64,000 nucleotides of DNA from Aldrovandia affinis (lineage: Eukaryota; Chordata; Actinopteri; Notacanthiformes; Halosauridae), in the NCBI GenBank assembly GCA_029706075.1, contig JAINUG010000005.1, forward strand, positions 7,801,001-7,865,000, read 5' to 3'. The notes under the pieces are model-generated. The model saw only the letters and a list, made by a program, of their open reading frames with translations. It was not told where the DNA came from and made no database searches. Of the stretch, positions 1 to 13,193 are shown piece by piece (within the stretch, counting starts at the first letter, position 1; each line of letters opens with the position of its first letter). The position numbers and the translations under genes are program-made.

Positions 1-620
1 GGCCTGATGGAGCTGGCTCGTGTCCGCTGGATCCATGCTTGGTCAGATCGTTCTGTTGTGGTGACAGGAACGAATCCAAATGCGGACACAGACAAAGTTA
101 GGATGGAGAGTGATGTTTTAATAATAATTGTAGTAGTAATGACAGAGGTAGTGGAGACGATGAGCTGGACACTGGAAGGGATGCACAGGAGGACAGACAG
201 GATGAGGAAACCGGGAGGGGCAGCTAAGCGTGCAGGCAGGCGGGGCTGGCAGGACGGACAGAGCTGGCAGACGGATGAAGAATGAACCTGAACACAGGGG
301 GAACAACAGGAACAAGGGTAAACAAACATATAACACAACACGCAGAGAACAGTAAACACAGAGTCTAATATAAGGTAACAGAAGTCAGCTTCTACCGAGA
401 AGGAAAACAACAATCTGACGATGAATGACTGGAAAACCGGGGTAGATATACTGCAGGGCTGATGATCTAGATGGGAAGCTGGTGTGCGGAACGGACGACG
501 GAATTGGTAACAGGTGAACATGATGAGGAGTAATGAGGGATGATAATTGAATGATGGAAAATAATAAAACAATTAACAAACAATTACAAGGGAGAAACAA
601 GACAGGAACAAAGGGAATGT
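1..620. repeat. probable interspersed repeat, unclassified
   Basis: Purine-rich low-complexity DNA has GACAGGAAC near 64 and GACAGGAAC again near 601, and no credible exon. It resembles degraded fish repeats, but I cannot name a family. Confidence 0.3.
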
Positions 621-997
621 GACACCGCTTTGGCTACTGTCAGTTGTTCAGGCATGCACAGGCATGCTCACTAATCAGCCTCAGGTGCTGCTTATTGCCT
701 TCTTTAGGCCATACATAAAGGCACAGCCTGCCGAGCCTGGGGGAGAAAAATATTTTTGGACATGGGAAAAGTGGTGCTCTGTGAGCTGCTTTTTGAAACA
801 TTTGAAACAGTTGCTTCAAAAATGTCCCATTGTATTGTCTGCAACTTGAGAATTTTTTATCCTCTTGCCATTAGATTGAATTCCCTGAAATCACTTTTGT
901 TAACTTGGGGAAGTTAGTCTGAATAAAAAAAGGACTTAGTGAACAACCTTGATGAATATCTTTATTAATATCAAATCTTGGAGAGTTTACACTTATT

Positions 998-1137
998 TTA
1001 CATGCAATCCATTTATTCACTGAAACATTTTAGGTTAAGTACCTTTCTCAAGGGTACAATGGCATTGCCCCACCTGTGAATCAAACCTGCAGCCTCTGAG
1101 TTACAAGCCCATTTCCCTAACCATTATACTACATGGG
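998..1137 (-). repeat. tRNA-derived SINE, family A (L2-tailed), fragment
   Basis: On the - strand it reads a tRNA-like head (TATAATGGTTAGGGAAATGG), a B box (GGTTTGATTC), then CTTGAGAAAGGTACTTAACC. The 3' tail is missing. Confidence 0.75.
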
Positions 1138-1254
1138 AGAATGGGAAGAAATTTGCACATATCTCCGTAAAATATATAAATTCTCCCCACGCTTTGCGAT
1201 CCATTGTATTCAATGGAAGGAGAAGGGCAGCGAGAACTAGCGATGAGCATTACA

Positions 1255-1465
1255 TTACAAAAATGTATCAGGCACTCATATCCAGAGTGACTTACACAGT
1301 TTACATTTCTTAACATGCAATCCATCTATACGCCAGGATATTACTCAACTAATTCAGGTTAAGTATCTTGCTTAACGTGAACAGCAGTGCTCCACCAGGG
1401 AATCAAACCTGCCGCCTTTGCCTAACAAGCCTAGATCCCTAACCATTATACTACACTGCCACCCC
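1255..1465 (-). repeat. tRNA-derived SINE, family A, near full length
   Basis: Antisense copy with tail GTAAGTCACTCTGGATATGA, body, and tRNA-like head ending near 1465 (GGTGGCAGTGTAGTATAATG). Two copies of this family lie within 500 bases. Confidence 0.8.
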
Positions 1466-2330
1466 TGTGCGCACAGTGGGAGGGGGCCCTTGGGTGTGTC
1501 AAGATTGAATAAGCTGAACTTTCGGCACTCTGCAGTCTATGACGTACCGACTGCTAACCAATGGTATGACAGTGGGTGGTCCTTGATGCTCAATATGTAA
1601 TTTATAGCATCATTCTAGCAGAAGCTGGTCTTGTGTGTCTCAGGACACACAAACAATTGCATTTATTTTATTCCCACTGTAGCCTATTTATTATTCTATG
1701 TTTATGTAGACCGAAGGAAAACATTTTTTTTTTGCTTGTGCACTATCAGCCAACATAATTGTTGATGTATTGCTTGCTTATATAGTGTACTCACTGCCTA
1801 ATTTGGCATGAAAAAGTAAGTCTGGATGATTTATTTCCATTTCCATTGTCCTTGCATCTAGGTTTGTCTGTAGCTATGTGTTGCCATGGCTTTTTGTGTT
1901 GCACTGGGCAAAACCATGCTCATGGTGTAGCTCAGTGAGGTGGTAGTGTTCAGATATTGGTAGTATTCACTCACTGTTACCTGTTGAGTCTACATCTTAG
2001 CTGTCCTTCACCCATCAGACCCTGTCCTAGCCACTTTCTCATTGGTTACAGCTTTGGATAATCTGAGCACATAGCAAGCTTGCTTTCACACTTTACTTTA
2101 ACTCAAGGGATTGATGTGACTGTGATGTGAGTAAGCTCTCAACAAAGTAACTGTTTAGGGTAACAGCAATATCCTTATTATTATAAAGCAAAGCCCCTTT
2201 ATTCTTAATGCACTTAACCTCTATATGCTCTCTGAAGATGACTGCATATTGAACACTGTGTATATGAGCCAAGGGGATATTGTTAACGGATGTGTTTTTG
2301 TATGTTTATTTTTTTAAATGATTTAATATA
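1466..2330. other. no gene seen; intronic or intergenic
   Basis: AT-rich unique-looking DNA without a convincing exon, apart from a T run near 1724. Confidence 0.5.
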
Positions 2331-2490
2331 ATAATAATAATATATGCCATTTAGTAGATGCTTTTATCCAAAGCGACTTACAGTAGTGAATGCATACATT
2401 TTTCAGTACATGTGGTCCCAGTGGGAATTGAACCCACAACCTAAGCGTTGCCAACGCCATGCTCTACCAACTGAGCCACACAGAACCACT
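2331..2490 (-). repeat. tRNA-derived SINE, family B
   Basis: On the - strand: GTTCTGTGTGGCTCAGTTGG, B box GGTTCAATTCCC, then the tail GTAAGTCGCTTTGGATAAAA and TAAATGGCA. A second copy lies at 28382-28535. Confidence 0.8.
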
Positions 2491-4515
2491 GTTATCCACA
2501 TTTAGCTTATCAGATGAATGGAATTATATCCAAAAAGTCATGAGCGCTTCAGGTGACCTTTCACTTTCTGAAACACGTACACTAAAAGGGAACCTGGGCC
2601 AATAATTCACTTTGCAGTTATCATTTAACATGTGCATCTATATGAAGCTTGAAGTTCATTCAGAGTTTTCTGGGAGAAGTCATTGCATTTTTTAAAACTA
2701 ACCCAGCTTAAGTTGGACCTAAGGGCAGACGAAGGCACCAATGGCTGGAGCACCAGGTCTGCTGGTCCGAGGGGCCTGATTAATAAATACTTTGCATATC
2801 CATTGAGAACATGCCTTGTTTTCAAGTTCTCAAAGAACAACCATAAATGCTCTTTGCACACATGGCCATGCTGCTAAAGTCATGGTTGAGCTGGGTGTGC
2901 AGAAACAGAGAGTTTGTTGTGGAAGCGGATATTCCAGTGCCTTCATCCTCTATCTCTCCCTTGTTTCTTGCTTACTGAAGAAAAAAACAGGTTCAGGCCC
3001 ACTCATGTAATAGTCATCTCTTTTCAGATAATCTACAATTGACAGTGGGGTTCATTGTTATTTAATACAGGCAACCCCCAGGGCACTGTGTCCATCCCAT
3101 GGCCCTGATCCATTGAAATGTGTTATTGTTACCTCAGTACACAGGGAAAAAGGGAAACATCCCCCAGGGAGGAGATGCAGACACTTTAAATATTCTGTAC
3201 ATTTTATCACCAGTAGCATTGTTTGGTGGAAGTGTTTTGGCAGACACATCCTGTTTTGAAATGAAACACATGTATTATTTATACAGAATTTTCATATGGT
3301 GTGATAAAGGTACTATCCAACACAGGATAAAAAATATATAAATATATATGCATATAATTACAATATATGGTTGAATAAACACCTACACACAAATAGAAAA
3401 ACAACTACAGTAAAAGCAACAATAGCAGGTATGATAGATTAAATAAAATGATTAGGTGGATAAAGGGGTCACAGAAAATTGAACGCAAATTTAAAGAGGT
3501 GGGTTTTTAAAAGGGAGATCTGAATAAGTATAGACATTGTTTGTAACAAACCCATAAAGGAGCTCCTGGCGTTTAATGTCATAAGTAGGGCTCGTAGAAA
3601 TTCCTGACTTATTTTGTAACCAGTAGTTCCCTCCTCCCAGCATGAGAAGGTCACTATAGCCTCTTCTCCACCCTATTATTAAACAGCCATCCCATTGCTT
3701 TACACGAATGAGCTCAATTAATAATCAAATTACCATAACTGAAGCTTCTAAGCATGTGGATAGACCTTTAAGTAAATGTGATGACATTTTATCACTTACT
3801 GTTCTACTCAACAGTAGTGACCAATTAAAATTGAGAGGAAAATATGTTGCATACTTGCTTGAGGTGAAAAATCCTTACTGCTTTGAGAATGTATTGTGTT
3901 ACTTTGTGCTAACTGGAGGGACTGCGTTTGAGCATTCAGTTAAGGTAAGCTGAGGATTTAAAAAAAATGCTGAGGAACACAGTTAAACTAATGTGTATGC
4001 GTTTACTCAGTTTGAGTTAGTAGTTAATGTTCAGAGCTCAGTACCATACAAAACAGAATTGTAAACTATGGCCACTGGAGACAATTGCCTTTGCAATTGC
4101 CTTGCTATACATTTTTGCCAGCCCAATATTTAATAGTTTACAAAAATACATGATATATAACTAAAAGAAAATTATGGGGTATTGAGTGATTGTGTTTTGT
4201 AAATATAGACAACAAAATAGTTTTGCCGTTAATTCTCAATTAATTAAAAGGACAGTTTAATAATGTGTTTTGTTATTCATTGTGCCAAGGAAATATTAAC
4301 ACTGATAAATCAAATGGCTCAATTAAATGGCTCAATGAAAGGCCTCAATCAAATTGTAAGTAACGTTATGCCAGCTGTCACTTCCCTTTTTTTTAAACAT
4401 TTTTTAAACAGAGGATGCCCCCAGACCTTTGTCAAATTACAATTTCACATGTCTCTCAAGTCACATGGTCAGGAATTTCTCCTGGGGGCCCTACAGGTAG
4501 GGCCCTACTGATACC
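2491..4515. other. no gene seen; unique AT-rich DNA
   Basis: Several short open frames occur here, but none shows family motifs or good splice flanks with conserved residues. I see no rapgef4 cNBD-A exon. Confidence 0.45.
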
Positions 4516-6046
4516 TACAGGGGGTAGAAAAAATAATGGAAACATCTAATGAAAAAGGGCTCGTATTTTGAAGTAACTAAATCGCAATTAGAAAGGAGGA
4601 AACACATGTTTCATATTAGTGTCAATACTAATGACCAATATGTTTACATTTACATTTACATTTTAGGCATTTAGCAGACGCTCTTATCCAGAGCGACTTA
4701 CACAGTTTACATTTCTTTACATACAATCCATTTATACAGCTGGATATTTTTTTACTGAAGCAATTCAGGTTAAGTACCTTGCTCAAGGGTACAACGGCAG
4801 TGCTCCACCTGGGAATTGAACCAGCAACCTCTGAGTTACAAGTCCAATTGTTTATGCTATAAAATATGTTTTAAAATCAACATTTTAATATGTGAGTTTC
4901 CAAAGCAACATGACAGATCTAACAGATTTTTGAAAGAGGTCAAATAATTGGTGCCCAAATTGCAGGTGTGTCGAAAATCAAGACGACATACGCCAAACAA
5001 AGGAAAACCGCATCAGGAAAGAGGAACAGTGGTCGCAAGTTGAAGCTCACCGACAGGAATAGATAGTTTCTCAAAACCACTGCAAAATTTACCACAGAAC
5101 TGAATCTACACCTCCATGACCCAGTCTCAACAAAATCATTACTTCCTAAGCTTCACAAAGTTGATATTTATGGTAGGGCTGCCATTTGTAAACTGCTCAA
5201 ACCAAGGCCAATGTGCAACAACACATAACCTGGTGTAAAGAGCACTGGACTTCTGAGCAGTATAAGAAAAGAATAGATGAGTTGTCTTTTTGTCTTTGTC
5301 CTAGATCTAGACAGGTTTATGTTTGGAAAAAGCCAAAGGAAGCCTTAAACTCATATTGCCTGTTCCCAACTGTTAAACATGGTGGTAGATCTGTTATGGT
5401 ATGGGCAGCCATCTCATCGGAGTCATTGGGTTTGATTATTACTTATTTGATTATTATTATTATTTTAGGCAACCAGGTGCACCCTATAGTGCAAATAATG
5501 TTTCCTCGACGTGTTCCCATATTTCAAGTTGATAAAGCTCCCATACATAAGGGCAGGATTTTTCACCACTTCTCTCAAGAAGCTTCCGTTCCTTTGTGAT
5601 CCTTTCTGAGTTTTTACACCTCTACGACAAGTCATGAAAGAGGAAACAATAAATTATCTGACAATGATTAAATTCAACAACAAAATATAAAAAGTTGTGC
5701 TCCCTTAACTGAATTTTAAAAACCAAGGCATCCCATTAATAACAATGTTGTTATTTGTATTTTTATTTTGCCTTTAGGCTATCAAAAAACATTTTCCTCT
5801 TTCAATTGTTTTTATAAGTTTGTGCGGCTTAGAAATATCCGCCCACTCATTTAAAATTATCAGTTTCTCTGCTCCAGGATGGGCATGATATGTCCTACAG
5901 AAGTGTCAACAGACATATGGAACAGTTAAAAGCATTCCAAGAAGGATTTAAGCTGTTCTGAAAGCAAAGGCCTTTATAAACTATTATTTAGTTAATAAAT
6001 ATTCATATATTGTCTATTGTTTCCATTATTTTGTCTATACCATATA
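4516..6046 (+). mobile_element. Tc1-like DNA transposon relic with degenerate transposase
   Basis: Terminal inverted repeats are recognisable: TAGAAAAAATAATGGAAACA at the left, and the complement of TGTTTCCATTATTTTGTCTA at the right. Between them are decayed transposase pieces, including a helix-turn-helix region around 4930-5050 and VWKKPKEALNSYCLFPTVKH followed by GGRSVMVWAA (about 5310-5410). A SINE (4644-4855) is inserted near the left end. Frameshifts and stops make it inactive. Confidence 0.8.
4644..4855 (-). repeat. tRNA-derived SINE, family A, inside the Tc1 relic
   Basis: Carries the antisense tail GCATTTAGCAGACGCTCTTA, the body GCTCAAGGGTACAACGGCAG and a truncated tRNA-like head with B box complement GAATTGAACC. 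Confidence 0.85.
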
Positions 6047-6234
6047 TTTTGTAGTACTAAGCATGTAGAATTTGATCCACTGGTAGTAGTAATGTATAGT
6101 CTTCGTCCTCACAAAAATAGCACATTTATTCAATAGTGAGTGCCTCAGACCAGAGTAAAATGTGATTTTTATATAGGCTCTCGGCCAGTAGAAGTGCACA
6201 TCTGTGTTCATTGTAAATACCACTTAAGGGTCTG

Positions 6235-6608
6235 AATTATTGACGTAGCTCTCTGTAGCCATTGCCTTTCGGGACTCCGGGAGACCCTGCGCTTTCTCCT
6301 GCAGTCCAGTTGCAGAGTAGCGCGATGCCGGAGAGAAAGTACACTCAGCGGAGCGCGATGATTGGAATACAGTAATAAGCTTGCAGTTGGCCGCCTCTCG
6401 CGCATCGCACACGAACGAAAGCGAGAGCCACACAGAGGCGCACGCGGTGGTAGGAAGTGAAGGATGGTCGGCGTGTTTTTTGTGCGCGCTCGGTCTTGGG
6501 CGGATACAGAGACGTTCGGCTTATCTGGACAGTAGAAAAGCAGAGCGCACATTTCTGGATATTTTTTCCCATTTGACAGTTCGCATGGGGTGCTGATACT
6601 TTCTCTGG
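6235..6608 (+). promoter_or_regulatory. CpG-rich promoter and noncoding first exon candidate, possibly for a short Epac2 isoform
   Basis: This is the only clearly CpG-rich block in the first 17 kb. It holds a CRE-like TGACGTAG (6241-6248), an inverted CCAAT box (ATTGG at 6361), many GCGC/CGCG steps and, at its 3' edge, the donor TTCTCTGG/GTGAGT (cut after 6608). No long open frame fits, and its last ATG opens a frame of only three codons. Mammalian Rapgef4 uses internal promoters to make Epac2B, which lacks cNBD-A. I see no cNBD-A exon between here and 17611, so splicing to exon W1 would start translation at the ATG at 17626. The link to rapgef4 is inferred. Confidence 0.5.
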
Positions 6609-9562
6609 GTGAGTCTTTTTCCAAATTTTACAAGAACGAAACCACCGTTTTCTTCTGCAAAGCAGAACCTTTTTGCCACAATGCAAGCTGTGCTAAAAAA
6701 GTATGCTTTCAGTATTTGTATTTAAAGCCTCAAAACTCTTTATGAAAAAACACTCACTACACTGTGAACAAATGCCTGAGACCAAAGAGCATGGGCTGGC
6801 TTGGTAATTACTTAAGAGCCACCTGGATATATTCATCTTTATGTAATCCTGGGTGGATTATTCAACATATCTACAATATGGGTGCATTCATGTGTGAAGA
6901 TGTAGTGAGGCTGTAATATGTCGACATATGTTTTTTTATTGAAAAGCTGGATTTTTCACATTTTAAATTATTATTTTTGTGTTATAGAATTGTGACTTTG
7001 TTCTAGGATCTTAGTTAAAGCATCTCTTTGAAAATAATATTTAAATCATTTTTTAATGTTTACATTGAAGGTAACCATAAGCATAAATTATGATATTTTG
7101 AGGGAGGTGAATTAACTAATTCTGTGAATTAGTTTGATCTGTGGCTGACAGAGTGCTCAGATTTTGGACCCTAGGGTTTTCATTCCAACAGGGTCTCTCT
7201 TTAAACCCAAACGAAGAAACATACTCAAATTGGGGATGGGCCATGCCCAAACCAGTGGCGTTCAGGATCATCTTTTATGTAGTTTGTACATTTTAACTCT
7301 CCTTAGCCGTTATACTACTTACAGCAGACATTGTTTACTCAATGATAGATTGAGTGTACTTTCCAAGATGGGATTTGACTGAAAGGATGAAAAAGGTTTT
7401 TAGAAACTACTTCTCTGCAATTAAAGTTTGATAAAGTCTCCCCTTGGTTTTTTACCCAAGGAACTGATAGCCCACATAAGAATTCAGTTCGCTTCACACT
7501 CTGTGGCATGTAAATATGCTGACATAATGTTCTCACAATGTCACGTCTAAAGGGGGGGTTGTACTCTACCTGTGTGTACTCAGTGTCAATTCTGAATAAT
7601 GCAGATGAGTATCTTTCACACTTTCCCCCTATGAAGCAGAGATGTTCACATCTGTCATAACAGATGCTGATAAAGCCTACTCTGCCATCCAGGGATAAAT
7701 GCTGGTTGATTATTGGCTGCTGAAAGATTGCAGGCTTTGTGTCACAGGAAGGGAACTCTGACATCTCAGCAGCACTGCTGAGCCATTGGGCGTTAAAAAT
7801 GTAAAAGGGTTGCAACTGAATAAATACATTCTATTTGAACTCTAGCCTATGTCAATATATATAGCTGACAGCTAAACTGAGTGTATGAGAAAATATATAA
7901 CACTTTTCTGTAGTGCTACAGCAGCAATAGTAGCTGGAGCTGCCATGCTGCTAATACACTTTAAGAGTAATTAACATATCCTCTTTTAGATATTTAGACA
8001 CCAGACAAAACTGACCTAGGCATTTCTTTTAGGTTGAAATGGGCCATTTGAATTTTCCTGTTTATGCCTTCAGTTCTGTGATTAACAGAGAGGATATCCG
8101 CTTGAACAATGTTTCAGACTGTAACCCTCTAAGCCTTCATGATGGGATTTACTAGCAAAAGATTTCATTATCAGTGTGCAATTATACAATAGGTTTGATT
8201 TAATCATTTATTTCAGGCGCAAATCATAGACACAGCAGTTGTTTGTCTGACGCTTAGTTGCAAAACTATAGTTAAAAAACGTAATGGTTTTAGGACTTAA
8301 ATAACAAATAAAATACAGCCCACTCCAAGGTTCCCATTCCCACTGAAACCTGCATACCCCTGATTAAGTGAATAAAAGAGGAGGGGCTTGTGCATGAAAG
8401 CTGGTTGCATTACAAAGTATGGCTGGAGACTTGAACCAGATTTCCAGTGCTAAGCCAGACGATTGCTGCTCGATTGCCTCTGGAATCTGATCACCCCCAG
8501 ACCATTTAAAAAGAGAGGACCATCATGGGCAAAGCTCTATCTGATTGTTTGGTGCAATACTGTGCTCTTTGCCTTCGGCTGGGATAAGTGGCCAGGGGGG
8601 TTTCTGATGTCATCCAGATCCTGCCTTTGACTCAGTATGGTAATCTTCCCATCTGTTGGAAAAGCCAATCTAATTTAGAGTAATTACTGGTTCCAGTCTG
8701 CAGGCCCTCCTCCCCTCTGGAAACGACAGTACTGCTTAGCCTGGCCGACCCGATGATGAAGAAATATCCCAAGATGCCATGCTACTGTAGGTGTGCCTGC
8801 CCTTAGTGACATGCTGATGGCCTAATGTGTTCTTTCACTTCAAAGCTCTGCAATTAATCCTGAGAGCAGACTGGGGTTTGTTATCTAGTGGTACTTTTTA
8901 AAAAAATCTTTTCCATGGCAGAAATGAGCATTTTTATCAGGCTGAAATTGCTGGTGGGCTGTGGTGACCTGTGTTCAAATGAGCAAGAAACAAGAGGGGT
9001 TAGTCTGAGAATGATGTGAAACTACTTCATTGACACTTGTGAGCAAATACAAACAGTTTCTGGTGGTTAAGAGGAATATGAGTGCCATTAACATTTAATA
9101 TTTAAATAACTAAGAGCACCCTGGTTACAGATTGTTATTTTTCAGTACTGTATTATTGCTGCTGGCAGAGTATGAAGGAAATTATTAATTTAGTTTTGAA
9201 AGTTTAATTTGGCAAGGCCTGGAAAAATGGAAGGTAATTTTGTGAGAAGGCACAAACACATTGTGCACTGTTAGATCTAATGGTAGAGCTGGTTTCTGAC
9301 AAAGGATTCCAATACTGAGGTGATGTGACCAAGGCCAGAGCAATCATAAAAAAGTGAAAGATAATTGAAAAAATAAGTGGAAGCACAACCCTGTCATTGA
9401 ATAGCCAGTGATTTTCAATCACATATTTGTGCAGCGGGATTAAACATATGCTGTTTCAAATGGTTTGTACTGGATGCGCTCTGTCATATATGTAAATACA
9501 TGATCATTTGTTCACCATTGGACTTTTGTTTCTTTCATGGTTTGAGTGCAAAATAAGTATAT
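6609..9562 (+). other. intron-like DNA, no exon seen
   Basis: This starts at the donor of the candidate promoter exon. A stretch around 8330-8850 is less AT-rich and looks unique, so it could be conserved noncoding DNA, but I cannot show that from one sequence. Confidence 0.4.
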
Positions 9563-9575
9563 GAGACCAGTTAAG

Positions 9576-9913
9576 GCGGCACAGTGGTGCAGTGGATAGC
9601 ACTGTCGCCTCACAGCAAGAAGGTCTCGGGTTCGAATCCAGTGCGGAGTTTGCATGTTCTCCCCGTGTCCGCGTGGGTTTCCTCCGGGTACTCCGGTTTC
9701 CTCCCACAGTCCAAAGACATGCACGTTAGGCTAATTGGAGAGTCTAAATTGCCTGTAGGTATGAGTGTGTGAGTGAATGGTGTGTGTGCCCTGCGATGGA
9801 TTGGCGACCTGTCCAGGGTGTATTCCTGCCTCTCGCCCGGAACGCATGCTGGGATAGGCTCCAGCCCCCCGCGACCCTGACCATTAATAAGCGGCTTAGA
9901 TAATGGATGGATG
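9576..9913 (+). repeat. tRNA-derived SINE, family C (GCGGCAC-head), complete, exact 13-bp TSD
   Basis: The head GGCGGCACAGTGGTGCAGTG and B box GGGTTCGAATCC are tRNA-like. The body is CCCCGTGTCCGCGTGGGTTT and the tail TAATGGATGGATGGA. The flanks GAGACCAGTTAAG (9563-9575 and 9914-9926) are identical direct repeats, so the insertion is intact and fairly recent. Confidence 0.9.
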
Positions 9914-9926
9914 GAGACCAGTTAAG

Positions 9927-12045
9927 AGTTCCTTATGAAACCTCATTCATTTACATGAAATTGAATTTAATATATTAAGCTCCACATCAACAGCTTGTTT
10001 CATCACATCATACTCCAACGAGCAGTCCTAATTCTCAGACTTGTAGAGTGCATGGGCAGTTGCCAGGAGACACCTGCTTCGTGGAAATGTAATGCTTTGG
10101 CACACCTGCCACCAGCTTTCTAATCCCCTTCTAACAAAATGTCACCCTCCACCAAACCCTTGTTTAGACCAGAACTCCCACAGGGTGTGTGCGATTCATG
10201 AGCAGTTATAACTACCCGTGCACTGGTCTGCATTGAAGTCCCCGCAGGCTGTGGTGTCACAGACTACCCATTGATCTATATGATCAGATTGAATAAAAGG
10301 ACCAATTAAAAACAACTAAAATCTTCCTGGCATCAGTATCTAACACAGTAAATCGCAATTTATAGTACATCTTATGGATACTGTAACACATCTGTGTTGC
10401 TATGTGAGATTTCTTGCTTGCACATGTTCTTTCTTCATTAGCAGACACAGGGACATGGATGAAAACAAAGTTCTACTTGGATTGTAGAATGGATAATGCA
10501 TTGTCAGTCGTTTTGACCGCATCTTCTTTTAAATGAGACAGATGTCTTTCAAATAATATATGGGGTGAAAACAAATAATATGCAGAAACGGGCAAATTAC
10601 TCACATACTGTGCCTTTGAAAATGCATTTACAGCAAGGAGAGACCATCCCCTTTACTTGTGAAAGTTTCCTGTCTGATAATTGTTTTGCGTTTTTGTCTA
10701 CCCAGACTACCTCTTAGCTCAAACGCAGGGCATTATGTGCTAGTTTGGTGACATTACTTATGCTCACATATGAACAGATAGAGCAGATAAGTAGGGTGGA
10801 TGTCCTGTATTTCACCATCTCCTTCAATAAACAACTAATCTGAATTCAGCAAAGCAGTTGAAAGTATTTGGGCTTTGCACTTGTAAGGAGTGGTCCAATG
10901 CGCTTGAATGAGGGAGACCTTCTTGACACCCCTCAAATTGTATAAGATACGTGTTTTATAAAATAAATATATGTATGTATGTATGTATGCGCACTGGTTT
11001 TTGTTATGTTAAGTATTAAATGTTCACTGTGATAAAATTGAATATAATTAGACAATGCCCTGAGCAAGGGTGGATATTAGTGCATGGGAGAGATGGGATC
11101 TTTTGGTTGTGGAGCTAGGGTGACCAAATTCAAACAGTCCAAATGCAGGACAAGATAAGCAGGATGAATGCACAGGACACATATCCATATTTTATATAAA
11201 TATATATATATATATATATATAAATACAAAGTTTAGACTTTATTTAAAATGCAGTGATAATCAACATAAGGAAGCAAGTGAAATTGACAATATTGTTGAG
11301 TGGGGGTAATGGATATTATTTAATTAAAAAATATCCATTATGTTATTATCTTATTATCATTAGACATGATGAAATTGCTATTTCACTATGGCAAAGGTAT
11401 TAAAGGGGGGGAAAGCTGATGATCTGATTGGTCAAATTGATAATTTATAACTTTACAACTGTGCTGCTGGTGTGCTACCATCTTTTCACGAAAATACCGG
11501 AATGGATTTGGACATGCCTTAATGCACCTCAATCCTGGATTAACAATACTGTCTGCGCTTTGCAATTTGATGTTTATGTTCATTAAATGTGTAAAATGAG
11601 TCAATAATTATGTCTCTGATTGATTGTTTTTTTGTTTTTTTATGTATTCTACTATGGCCATCATGTATATGCTGTTGGTTAACAGCATCTCTGTTGGTTC
11701 AAAGTCACCCCTCTGTATGCTTTTTCATTTAACACTGTGTTCTACTTGCACACATCCCCACACTAAATGGGGTATACCAGTATTTAACACTTATAATGCT
11801 ATGTAACTTATGATTTTAAATGATAATATTTGATAATAACTATTAAGTGCAACTGTAGTTCTGTGAACCTGAAAGGAAATATCTTGTGCAGAATCACATT
11901 TACATTCCACCAGAGGATAACCCATGTTTCAAACTCAGTTTTATTTGTTGACTGTCACCAGTGCTGTAGATTTGCATGATAGATATATAAACTGACTGAT
12001 CTTTTGTGTCTTTTCACCATATTAACCAAATATAACCAGTATTAA
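9927..12045. other. intron-like DNA, no exon seen
   Basis: Unique-looking AT-rich DNA with a (TATG)n run near 10970 and a (TA)n run near 11199-11222. Confidence 0.45.
11199..11222. repeat. (TA)n microsatellite
   Basis: About 12 TA units in an AT-rich flank. Confidence 0.9.
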
Positions 12046-12059
12046 AATGTGGCAGTGAA

Positions 12060-12443
12060 GAGGCCTCCCGGGTGGTCTAGTGGTTACAAGGTTCAACGCT
12101 GGCCACTGCGACCGGGGTTTGATTCCACCGGCCGCGCCAGAGTTGGCTCTGGCCGGGAGGGCCACCAGGGGGCAATTGTCTGTCCGCCCCAGGGAGGGGG
12201 GAGGGAAGCTGACAGGAAGTTTGCTGCGTATAGGAGTGGCTCTGGAGTACCGTAGTTATGGTTGACAGCTTGGCGAGTGCTGTCTCGGAGGAGACGACAC
12301 TTCACCTTTGTCACTGCCGGTCACAGGGCTACGGCAGCGAACTCCTAATATGAAGGGGGGATTGACATGAAAAATAGAGGGTGTAATTAGCTACTAAATT
12401 GGGAGAAAATGGGCTCAAATCAGACATTTAAAAAATATATATA
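12060..12443 (+). repeat. tRNA-derived SINE, family D, with distant exact 14-bp TSD
   Basis: The head GTGGTCTAGTGGTTACAAGG and B box GGGTTTGATTCC are tRNA-like. The 3' part carries GAGGGTGTAATTAGCTACTA and AAATTGGGAGAAAA, shared with 41755-42150. AATGTGGCAGTGAA precedes it at 12046-12059 and recurs at 13196-13209, beyond an inserted MITE. Confidence 0.85.
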
Positions 12444-12449
12444 ATAATG

Positions 12450-13193
12450 CAGGGGCCCAGATTAGGGTAAAAGTCATACTTGTCAAAGGGCAAGTATCTT
12501 AGAAAAGATACTTGTCCTTCTTAAAAGTTACTTGTCCTTGGTCTATTCACCTTCCAGTTTTCCTGTAAAGTGCGATCTCTGCTCTCTGAATCATATTTTT
12601 GCTGAGTTTTTAGCTGATCTTCTTTGGTTTTAGGCTTTTTAGTGGGAGGTGGACTTGCACCCTCAATAAATCTCCACATCTTTGAAAATACGATCACTAC
12701 ATAGTATGTAGCCCAAAGATAGACACGACGGTTAACGTTATTTCTTTTCTACATGGATATTTATGTTTGACTTATTGTATTAGCAAGCAACTAGCAACAA
12801 CATATATCAATATCCAATGTCCGTGAACACTAACGTTAGCTAGCTAACTAACTAACTGGTTCTCGCTGTTGTGTCTCTGTGCCGCGATCCACAAACCTTC
12901 TTGACTGCTGCAGAGTCTGGCATAGCAACAACAACAAACGTGGTGAGCACAGACTGCATGTGAGTGACAATGTGCCGCTTTTCCCATTTGGAACTTATTT
13001 TTGAATATCCGTGCATGACGTGTTTGTTACAATGTGAGTGTAAAACAGAAATAGTTCCAGTTAGCTAATTTAAAAATGTAATAAAATCCTAAATTCACAG
13101 TCGTCAGCAGGATGACCACTTGGAAATTGAAGGTCGTCCTTCTTAATTTTTAGTTGTCTGAGACAATAGGTCGACTGCTAATCTGGGCCCCTG
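12450..13193. mobile_element. 744-bp MITE with perfect 16-bp terminal inverted repeats
   Basis: The left end CAGGGGCCCAGATTAG (12450-12465) is the exact complement of the right end (13178-13193). The flanking ATAATG is repeated on both sides (12444-12449, 13194-13199). No transposase is seen. It is inserted at the 3' end of the SINE before it. The CAGGGG end is hAT-like, but the 6-base flanking match is short for hAT, so the superfamily is uncertain. Confidence 0.85.

Noticed and set aside
6208..6686. Two overlapping - strand frames of 113-138 codons in the CpG-rich block
   Set aside because: CpG-rich DNA has few stops. Composition is Arg/Ser-rich with no motif, and the + strand donor explains the region better.
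7339..7815. A 158-codon - strand frame
   Set aside because: No recognisable domain, no splice support and ordinary intronic base composition; probably a chance frame.
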